A stretch of 64,000 nt of DNA, taken from Microbacterium sp. T32 (GTDB taxonomy: Bacteria > Actinomycetota > Actinomycetes > Actinomycetales > Microbacteriaceae). Both the position numbers and the translations under genes were made by a program. Below, piece by piece: positions 35,161 to 41,694 of this stretch. Each line of letters opens with the position of its first letter. Within the stretch, counting starts at the first letter, position 1. The notes beneath the pieces are model-generated. The model had not been told where the DNA came from. It saw nothing but the letters and a program-made list of their open reading frames with translations, and did no database searches. The DNA lies in the NCBI RefSeq assembly GCF_001619615.1, contig NZ_LQQP01000023.1, positions 186,001 to 250,000 on the forward strand, written 5' to 3'.

Positions 35161-36093
35161 TCAGACGTGGCGGACGCGCTGCTGAAGGCGGGTGCGGATG
35201 TCGAACAGCTCGGTGCCGCCGACCTCGCGGGCACCGGGGATGCCACGGCGCAGAAGTGTCATGAGGGCGCTCCGCTGCACCAGCACCACCGGCGTCCCGC
35301 GGACCTTGCCGAGGTCGGTGACCGCGTCGAGGATCGCGTCGTCGGGCAGCACGACCATCGCGCCGCTGAACCGGACGCCGGCCGCCCGCGCGATCACGCG
35401 CGCCCGCGACACGAGCTGCGTCACGGGCGCTCCGATGACGTTCGGGCCCGTGATCTCGCCGCGACGCACGCCCACCGGACCGCCGAAGTCCTCGCTGAGC
35501 ATCGCGTAGAGGCCGCTGGGCCCGAGCACGAGGTGGTCGATCTTCTGCTCCGGGTCGAGCCCGTCGCGGTCGGCGAAGACGTCGTGCCAGACCGTGTACC
35601 CCATGCCGAGATCGGCCACGAGGCGCGCGGTCTCCTCCTCGGCGAGCGCGTCGGCGAGGATGTGCCGGATCTCCGGCGGCGCCGACCGCACCAACGCGGG
35701 GTCGTACGGGTCGGCGACCTCGACGCCGCGGCCCACCCACTCGCGGATCAGCGACAGGTACCGCTCGCGCCGCCACCCACCGGGCTGCCCGTACGCGCGG
35801 GCACGCGGCCGCGTGTCCGGACGGGGAGGAGGGGATGCCGCTGTCCCACCGCCCCATTCGGCCGACGCGTGTCCACGGCCGCGGTCGTACGCGGCGCGGG
35901 CCTCGGGAGTCCCGACGAGCTCCCACGCGCGCTGTACCTGCACGAACAGCGCGGCGTCGCCGCCGGTGTCCGGGTGCGTCTCGCGGAGCCGGACGCGGTA
36001 GGCGCGGCGGAGTCCCTCGTCGTCGATGTCGACGTCGACACGCAGCACCTCGTACGCCGAGGCCGACATGGGGCTGTCGAACACGTCCGTCAT
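35161..36093 (-). CDS. J-domain protein with C-terminal NERD-like domain
   Basis: A 310-residue protein. Residues 12-72 form a DnaJ J-domain (YEVLRVDVDIDDEGLRR, then the HPD motif in RETHPDTGG), normally a Hsp70 stimulator. After a Pro/Arg linker, residues 170-300 resemble the nuclease-related NERD domain (KIDHLVLGPSGLYAM near 192-206, then VSRARVIARAAG and GAMVVLPDD). The catalytic residues of NERD nucleases cannot be confirmed by eye. The fusion could target a chaperone to nucleic acid; this is inference. Confidence 0.72.
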   Translation of the reverse strand: MTDVFDSPMSASAYEVLRVDVDIDDEGLRRAYRVRLRETHPDTGGDAALFVQVQRAWELVGTPEARAAYDRGRGHASAEWGGGTAASPPPRPDTRPRARAYGQPGGWRRERYLSLIREWVGRGVEVADPYDPALVRSAPPEIRHILADALAEEETARLVADLGMGYTVWHDVFADRDGLDPEQKIDHLVLGPSGLYAMLSEDFGGPVGVRRGEITGPNVIGAPVTQLVSRARVIARAAGVRFSGAMVVLPDDAILDAVTDLGKVRGTPVVLVQRSALMTLLRRGIPGAREVGGTELFDIRTRLQQRVRHV

Positions 36094-36182
36094 CCGTTCC
36101 GCCGCTCGGGTGCGGCATCCTTCAGGCTATCCGCCGCCGTCTGTGCAACCCCCGGGATGCACCCGAGGTTTCGCTGACGGCG

Positions 36183-36433
36183 GCACAACTCCGGCACACC
36201 CCTGCCCCACCAGCCCACCCCGGCCCCACCGGCCGATCCCGCAGGAGTTGTGCGCGCCACGGCATCCACCCGCACAACTCCGGCACACCCCGGCCCACCA
36301 CCCCACCCCGGCCCCCACCGGCCGATCCCGCAGGAGTTGTGCGCGCCACGGCATCCACCCGCACAACTCCGGCAGAACCGCACACTGCGCCCCACCCGGG
36401 CGGATGGATGCCGATCCCGCAGGAGTTGTGCGC
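36183..36433. repeat. Three tandem 89-bp palindromic repeats, GCAGGAGTTGTG family
   Basis: Three near-identical units start at 36183, 36272 and 36361. Each begins GCACAACTCCGGCA and ends CCCGCAGGAGTTGTGCGCG, so the ends pair as an inverted repeat, and units are joined by ACGGCATCCACCC. They fill the 349-bp gap between two minus-strand genes; no coding potential is seen. The end word matches the pair at 18408-18685. Confidence 0.75.
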
Positions 36434-36442
36434 GGGCCCGGG

Positions 36443-36964
36443 TCAGCGGCGCTCGTTGCGGCGGGCGTAGGCTGCGGCATCCCGGCTCGACAGGGCGAGC
36501 AGCACGAGGATGTCGAGGCTCACCGTGACGAGGGTGGTGCCGACCGTGATCTCCTGCCCGAGTTCCCACCAGCCGACGAACGCCGTGGCGATCGAGGAGG
36601 TCGACACGAGCATCACGATCACGCGGGCGACGTTGCTCCCGCGGAGCAGCAGGATGCCGAACACCGCCTGGACGAGGGTGATCACGCCCAGGATGCCGAA
36701 GAACACGCCGACGCCGATCCCCAGGTCCGAGAGGGCCAGGGTCGGCTCGGCACCGGAACCGTCCGCCGCGCCGGCGACGACCTGCAACCACGGCGGCAGA
36801 TCGAACGCGACCGCGAGCCCCCACACGATCCCCGAGAGCGCGCGCAGGAGCACGAGCACTCCCCCGGCGACCGTCGCGATCGGACGGCGCATGGCCGGGT
36901 CGCGCGCGACCGGGGCGGCGATCGGTTCGAACGCGGCCCTCTTGGCGGGATGCCTCTCGCTCAT
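36443..36964 (-). CDS. Small membrane protein of unknown function
   Basis: A 173-residue protein with four predicted membrane segments (about 28-50, 78-103, 112-130, 135-155) after a basic cytoplasmic N-terminus. It has no recognised family signature. Its ATG overlaps the stop of the LssY-like gene by 4 nt, so the two proteins are made together and may act together in the membrane. Confidence 0.7.
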   Translation of the reverse strand: MSERHPAKRAAFEPIAAPVARDPAMRRPIATVAGGVLVLLRALSGIVWGLAVAFDLPPWLQVVAGAADGSGAEPTLALSDLGIGVGVFFGILGVITLVQAVFGILLLRGSNVARVIVMLVSTSSIATAFVGWWELGQEITVGTTLVTVSLDILVLLALSSRDAAAYARRNERR

Positions 36965-37806
36965 GGCCGCCCCTCTCTCGAGGCACCGTGGCTGACGGCA
37001 TCCACCGAAACGCCCCGTACGTCGAGGATCGGGAGGTCGCCGTCGGTCGTGATGCTGTCGCCGCCGCCGTTGCGCGAGTGATACCCGGTCGAGAAGTCGC
37101 GGATGACGTCGACCACCACCCCCGGCAGCGGCCGCACGGTCGCGACGATGTGGTCGCGCTCGATGTCGGTGTCGGCGTCGATGCGGTGCGTGACCTGCAG
37201 CGTGAAGAGCGACAGGCCGACCGCGCGGTCGAACGTCCCCGCGGCGAGCCAGTCGACGCGTCGGCCGCCGGGCAGGAGCCAGCCGTCGGGGCAGCGCCAG
37301 AGCCGCACGTGGTGCCGCTGCGCGGGCGAGCCGGCGACCTCCTGCTGGTACGCGAGGTCCTGCATGCGGCCGAAGAGGAACAGCGGGCTGACCGGGGCCG
37401 TCGGGTAGCTCCGGCGACGCAGCGTCGACACGATGATGCGCCATGACGAGCCGAGGCCCACCGGGTCGGCGGGGATCCACCCGGCGGCGGCCATCGCCGC
37501 CTCGACCTGCGCACGCTCGCCCTGGAACGCGAGGTTCACCGGGTCGCCGAGCAGCCCGTCGGATGTGCGCGTGCGACCCATGAAGTAGTCGGGCACGTAG
37601 ATGGCGGTCAGGATGCGATGCAGCCGCGGGAGCACGAGATACGCGAGGAGACCCCAGAACACGATAGCCATGAGGATGCCGCCCCAGCCGAGAGTGAAGG
37701 TCTGGGTGAAGCTCAGGTACGCGAGCCAGACCGCGGCGAGACCCGCGAAAACGAAGAAGAACCCGTCGAGCAGCCGCCCGAACGACCAGCGCCTCCGCCT
37801 CGCCAT
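36961..37806 (-). CDS. LssY C-terminal domain membrane protein
   Basis: A 281-residue protein with two N-terminal membrane segments (about 13-35 and 40-60). A soluble domain matching the LssY C-terminal family follows: YVPDYFMGRTRTSDGLLG near 69-86, then GDPVNLAFQG and AAGWIPADP. In Legionella the LssY domain is part of a secretion-associated locus; elsewhere its function is unknown. It forms a two-gene unit with the small membrane protein downstream. Confidence 0.8.
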   Translation of the reverse strand: MARRRRWSFGRLLDGFFFVFAGLAAVWLAYLSFTQTFTLGWGGILMAIVFWGLLAYLVLPRLHRILTAIYVPDYFMGRTRTSDGLLGDPVNLAFQGERAQVEAAMAAAGWIPADPVGLGSSWRIIVSTLRRRSYPTAPVSPLFLFGRMQDLAYQQEVAGSPAQRHHVRLWRCPDGWLLPGGRRVDWLAAGTFDRAVGLSLFTLQVTHRIDADTDIERDHIVATVRPLPGVVVDVIRDFSTGYHSRNGGGDSITTDGDLPILDVRGVSVDAVSHGASREGRP

Positions 37807-37810
37807 GGCT

Positions 37811-38875
37811 CTACCAGAGCGCGGGTTCGGGCTGGTGGGCGAACGCCTCGGCCACGCGGCCCGGCGGCAGGTCGAAGCGGTGCGAGGGCGACCACGACGG
37901 CGAACGGTCCTTGTCGACGAGCTGCGCGCGGATCCCCTCGGCCAGGTCGGGCTGCGTCGTCGCGAACCACATGACGAGTCCGTACTCCTGCGCGAGCGCG
38001 GCGCGCAGCGACGGCAGGGCGCGAGCGCGCCGGACGGCCTCGAGCGTCACTGACACCGCCGTCGGAGCCGACGCCTCGAGCAGGTCGGCGGTCGCGTGGG
38101 CCTCGGGCTCCCACCTCTGGCGGAGCCGATGCAGGATGCCATCCAGGTCGTCGGCCGAAAACGCGTCGTCGATCCACGGACGCCAGGTCTCCAGGTTCGA
38201 CCGCTCGGGACTCTCGTCGAACAGCAGCACGAGCTCGGTCGGGCTCGACGGATCGGCGCGGTACTCGAGCGCCTCGTGCAGCGCGGAGAGGTGCGCGACG
38301 GGCACGAGGTGGTCGGCGAATCCCGCGTACAGGGCGTCCGCGGCATCCATCGTCGCTCCGGTCAGGCCGAGGTATTCGCCCAGGCGACCGGGCGCGCGGC
38401 CGAGGAGCCACGACCCGCCCACGTCGGGGGTGAACCCGATGCGCGTCTCGGGCATCGCGAGCTGCGAGCGCTCAGTGACGATGCGGATGCGCGCGTGTCC
38501 GGCGAGGCCGATGCCGCCGCCCATCGTCACGCCGTCGGCGAGCGCGACGATCGGCTTCGGGTAGGTCGCGATGCGAAGGTTGAGGGCGTACTCCTCGCGG
38601 AAGAAGGTGTGCACCTCGTCCGTGCGCCCCTGCACGACGAAGTCGTAGAGCGCCCGGACGTCGCCGCCGGCGCAGAAGCCGCGATCGCCCGCGCCGTCGA
38701 GCAGGACGAGGTCGACGTCGGAGTCGTGCTCCCAGCGGTCGAGCGCCGCGGACAGGAGCCGGATCATCCCGAGATCGAGCGCGTTGATGGCGCGGGGACG
38801 ATTGAGCGTCAGGTGACCGACGCCCCGCCAGGCTCGCGCGATGACGGCGTCTTCGTCGGATCGCTGTGCGTTCAC
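37811..38875 (-). CDS. 3-hydroxyisobutyryl-CoA hydrolase (crotonase family)
   Basis: A 354-residue crotonase-fold protein. Length and motifs fit HIBCH-type thioesterases rather than hydratases: LNRPRAINALDLGMI at 24-38, GFCAGGDVRALYDF near 66-79, MGGGIGLAGHA and PETRIGFTPDVGGSWLL near 137-153 with the catalytic Glu and Asp. It would release 3-hydroxyisobutyrate in valine catabolism. It is not coupled to other catabolic genes here. Confidence 0.87.
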   Translation of the reverse strand: MNAQRSDEDAVIARAWRGVGHLTLNRPRAINALDLGMIRLLSAALDRWEHDSDVDLVLLDGAGDRGFCAGGDVRALYDFVVQGRTDEVHTFFREEYALNLRIATYPKPIVALADGVTMGGGIGLAGHARIRIVTERSQLAMPETRIGFTPDVGGSWLLGRAPGRLGEYLGLTGATMDAADALYAGFADHLVPVAHLSALHEALEYRADPSSPTELVLLFDESPERSNLETWRPWIDDAFSADDLDGILHRLRQRWEPEAHATADLLEASAPTAVSVTLEAVRRARALPSLRAALAQEYGLVMWFATTQPDLAEGIRAQLVDKDRSPSWSPSHRFDLPPGRVAEAFAHQPEPALW

Positions 38876-38962
38876 GCTGCCACGTTACACATCACCCCAG
38901 ATGGGTTTTCGGCTCGGGATCGGGGAAGATGGGGCGAACGCCCGCCGAACGAAAGGTACTCG

Positions 38963-40111
38963 ATGCCCGAAGGACAGGTGCTGGAATTCTCCGGGCTGAC
39001 CAAGCGCTTCGGCGCCGTGTCGGCCGTCGACGGCCTGACCGCGCGCGTGGAGCCGGGCCTGGTGACCGGCTTCCTCGGCCCCAACGGCGCCGGGAAGACC
39101 ACGTCGCTGCGCATGCTGCTCGGACTCGTCCGCCCCACCTCCGGCTCCGCGACGATCGGCGGCCGCCGCTACGCCGAGATCGATCGGCCGCTGCAGTCCG
39201 TGGGCGCCGCGCTCGAGGCATCCAGTTTCCATCCGGGTCGTTCGGCCGCGAACCACCTCAAGGCCTACGCCCGCGCCGCGCGGCTTCCCCTGTCGCGCGT
39301 GGACGAGGTGCTGGGGCTGGTCGGTCTCGCCGACGTCGCGGGGCGCCGCGGGGGCGGCTACTCGCTCGGCATGCGGCAGCGCCTGGGCCTTGCGACCGCG
39401 CTGCTCGGCGATCCCGGCGTCCTCGTGCTCGATGAGCCGTCGAACGGTCTCGATCCCGAGGGCATCCGCTGGATGCGTTCGCTGCTCCGCCACCTCGCGG
39501 AAGAGGGCCGCACGGTGCTGATTTCGTCGCACCTGCTCGCCGAGGTGCAGCAGACCGTCGATGCGCTGCTCATCATCTCGCGCGGAAAGCTCGTCTTCCA
39601 GGGCGGCACCGAAGATCTCGCCGATCCCGACGAATACTCCACCGTCGTGGACTCCCCCGACCGCGAGGCGCTGTCGCGCCTGCTCGAGGAGCGCGGCATC
39701 GAGTTCTCCCTGCTGCGCAACGGCTTCACGATCCGGCACGTCGAGCCGATCGAGATCGGCACCCTCGCCGCGGGCGCCGGCATCGTGCTGTCGCACCTGC
39801 AGAGCAAGGGCGCGAGCCTGGAGGACATCTTCCTCGAGCTCGTCAGCGGCGTACGGACGCACCCGAGCGCGGCGGGGGTGACGGCGGTTCCGGATGCCGC
39901 GGCCCCGACGCCGGAGCCCCCGGTCGCTACCGCGGCGGAGCCCGCCCCCTCGACCGACCTGGTGGCGATCGTCCCCGCGCCGCGGAGCGCGGTCTCCGCG
40001 CCCGAGCCCGATCCCGGTCCGCGGTCCTCGTACGCCGTGGCATCCACGGGGGTCATCGACATCGTGCCGGCCGCCGATACCCGCGCCGAAGACACGGAGG
40101 TGCCGCGATGA
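38963..40111 (+). CDS. ABC-2 type exporter, ATP-binding subunit with long C-terminal tail
   Basis: A 382-residue ATPase. Walker A is GPNGAGKTT (about 39-47), the signature is YSLGMRQRLGLA (about 133-144) and Walker B is VLVLDEPSNGLDPEG. The core resembles bacitracin/lantibiotic exporter ATPases (BcrA type). After about residue 300 an unusual Ala/Pro-rich, acidic tail of about 80 residues is appended, with no known domain. GAAAGG precedes the ATG at 38963. It overlaps the permease by 4 nt. Confidence 0.88.
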   Translation: MPEGQVLEFSGLTKRFGAVSAVDGLTARVEPGLVTGFLGPNGAGKTTSLRMLLGLVRPTSGSATIGGRRYAEIDRPLQSVGAALEASSFHPGRSAANHLKAYARAARLPLSRVDEVLGLVGLADVAGRRGGGYSLGMRQRLGLATALLGDPGVLVLDEPSNGLDPEGIRWMRSLLRHLAEEGRTVLISSHLLAEVQQTVDALLIISRGKLVFQGGTEDLADPDEYSTVVDSPDREALSRLLEERGIEFSLLRNGFTIRHVEPIEIGTLAAGAGIVLSHLQSKGASLEDIFLELVSGVRTHPSAAGVTAVPDAAAPTPEPPVATAAEPAPSTDLVAIVPAPRSAVSAPEPDPGPRSSYAVASTGVIDIVPAADTRAEDTEVPR

Positions 40112-40926
40112 GCCTGGTGGCATCCACTCGCTCCGAGTACACGAAGCAGTTCAGCACCGCCGGCTGGTGGGTGCTGGGGATCGTGCTGCTGGTCTACGTC
40201 GGCTTCACCGCGGGCGTGCTCGCGCTGGCGTTCGGGGGCGTGGCATCCGGCAAGCTTCCGGGCGCCTCCGGGCCGGCGCTTCCCACGGACGGTCTCGCCG
40301 CCCTGGTCTACAGCTCGGCGAGCGCCGTGGGGTACGTCTTCCCGCTGCTGGCGGGGACGCTCATGGTCACGACCGAGTTCCGGCACAAGACGCTGACGCC
40401 CACGTTCCTCGCCACGCCCCGGCGCGGCGTCGTGCTGGGCGGGAAGTTCGCGATCGGCATCCTGGTCGGGCTGCTGTACGGCGTCGTCGGCTCCATCGCC
40501 GCGATCGGCGCGGGAGCGGCGGTGTTCAGCCTGTTCGGGCTCGGCACCGAGCTCGGCTCGTCGGACACCTGGGTGCTCGTGGGCCGGATGCTCCTGGCGT
40601 TCGCGCTGTGGGCGCTCGTCGGGATCGGCGTCGGCACCGTCGTGCGGAACCAGGTCGCCGCGATCGTGATCGTCCTCGCGGTGACGCTGTTCATCGAGCC
40701 GATCGTGCGGACCATCGCGGGCGTCGTCGACGGCCTCGGAGAGGTCGCACGGTGGTTCCCCAGCGCGGCGAGCGACGCCCTCGTGGGCAAGACGATCTTC
40801 GGCGCGGTGGGCGCGGGCGGCGCGCAGCCGCTGGACTGGTGGCTCGGAAGTCTCGTGCTCCTCGGCTACGCCGTGGTGCTGGTGCTCGTCGGCCTCGCCA
40901 CCACCTGGCGCCGCGACGTCGACTGA
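40108..40926 (+). CDS. ABC-2 type exporter permease
   Basis: A 272-residue membrane protein with six predicted membrane segments, size and profile of ABC-2 permeases. It starts at an ATG overlapping the ATPase stop (ATGA). TTEFRHKTLTPTFLATPRR near 88-106 is the usual cytoplasmic coupling loop. The substrate is unknown; antimicrobial peptides are common for this class. Confidence 0.87.
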   Translation: MSLVASTRSEYTKQFSTAGWWVLGIVLLVYVGFTAGVLALAFGGVASGKLPGASGPALPTDGLAALVYSSASAVGYVFPLLAGTLMVTTEFRHKTLTPTFLATPRRGVVLGGKFAIGILVGLLYGVVGSIAAIGAGAAVFSLFGLGTELGSSDTWVLVGRMLLAFALWALVGIGVGTVVRNQVAAIVIVLAVTLFIEPIVRTIAGVVDGLGEVARWFPSAASDALVGKTIFGAVGAGGAQPLDWWLGSLVLLGYAVVLVLVGLATTWRRDVD

Positions 40927-40985
40927 CGCGGCGGGCAGGCTTCGACCGGCGCGGGGCTTCGGCCGGCGCGGGCGGTGTGGCCAGG

Positions 40986-41063
40986 CGAGTGCCCACGATC
41001 CGGTCGAGCGCTCACGTACCGGTCGACCCGATCATGAGCGCTCGACCCGATCGTGGGCGCTCG
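40986..41063. repeat. Palindromic repeat, GAGCGCCCACGATC family, copy 1
   Basis: Arms of 31 bp (40986-41016 and 41033-41063) pair with three mismatches. Each arm contains the word GAGCGC(C/T)CACGATC or its variant twice, so the word occurs four times. It lies between convergent genes. A second copy is at 54350-54427. Confidence 0.75.
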
Positions 41064-41079
41064 GCGGCAAGGACCCGCG

Positions 41080-41469
41080 TCAGGACACCAGGTCGGCGAC
41101 GTCCTCGGGTTCGGATGCCACGTGCAGACGCAGCGCCTTGAGCAACGCCACGCCGTGCTTGGTCGTGAGGACGAGGCGCTCGAACTCGTCGTGGCCGCTC
41201 AGGTCGATCACGACGCTCGACTTGCGACGTCTGATGATGACGAAGTCGTTGCCGCCGGCAGACTTCCAGGTGCCCGCGGCCACGACGACGGGCAGGTTGG
41301 TGCCGGGGTTGGGCACACCGCGGAGCCACGTCCACGCGTCGTCGGTCAACTGCACGCGGTCGATCGTCGCGCGCGGCACGACGATGTTGCGCTTGCGGAA
41401 CGAGAGCGCACGCTCGGTCGGCGAGAGCACGACCTCGAGCTGCGTCGAATCGAGCAGCAGGGTCACCAT
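41080..41469 (-). CDS. Small PH-like protein of unknown function
   Basis: A 129-residue soluble protein, mostly beta-strand with a C-terminal helix (DEFERLVLTTKHGVALLKAL). The alternation of VLSPTERALSFRK, VPRATIDRVQL and NDFVIIRRRKSSVVIDL suggests a pleckstrin-homology-like fold as in bacterial PH families, but this is a fold guess only. The ATG at 41469 follows GGCAGGATGG; another ATG at 41478 is possible. It is divergent from the FbiC-like gene. Confidence 0.6.
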   Translation of the reverse strand: MVTLLLDSTQLEVVLSPTERALSFRKRNIVVPRATIDRVQLTDDAWTWLRGVPNPGTNLPVVVAAGTWKSAGGNDFVIIRRRKSSVVIDLSGHDEFERLVLTTKHGVALLKALRLHVASEPEDVADLVS

Positions 41470-41551
41470 GGCATCCATCCTGCCAGCGACGAAGGATGCC
41501 ATCGGCCCCCGCGCCTCACGAGACGGCAACGATCCGCTCGGCGGCAGGCCG

Positions 41552-41640
41552 TCCTGGCCGCGAGACTGCACGCGCCTGACGAAACCGCCGCAGCCTGCAG
41601 TGGGGTTGTCGGGCAGATGCAGTCTCGCGGCCGAGGCCCC
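41552..41640. repeat. Long inverted repeat, CGCGAGACTGCA family
   Basis: GCCGCGAGACTGCA with CCTGAC and AAACC on the left faces GGGGTT with GTCGGGCAG and TGCAGTCTCGCGGCC on the right, giving arms of about 36 bp with a few mismatches. It fills the divergent gap between the PH-like and FbiC-like genes, so here it is not at gene ends and cannot be a simple terminator. Confidence 0.7.
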
Positions 41641-41682
41641 TCGCGGTGCGGCCCGCACGGCCCGGGTGTCGGAGGGGAGGGA

Positions 41683-41688
41683 TAGCCT
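41683..41688 (+). promoter_or_regulatory. Leaderless -10 box for the FbiC-like gene
   Basis: TAGCCT ends 6 nt before the ATG at 41695. GGAG also occurs in the gap, so a very short leader cannot be excluded. Confidence 0.5.
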
Positions 41689-41694
41689 GGAGCG

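Noticed and set aside
36183..36433. CRISPR array
   Set aside because: Three units at 89-bp spacing look array-like, but each unit is a palindrome with near-identical interior, there are no unique spacers and no cas genes.
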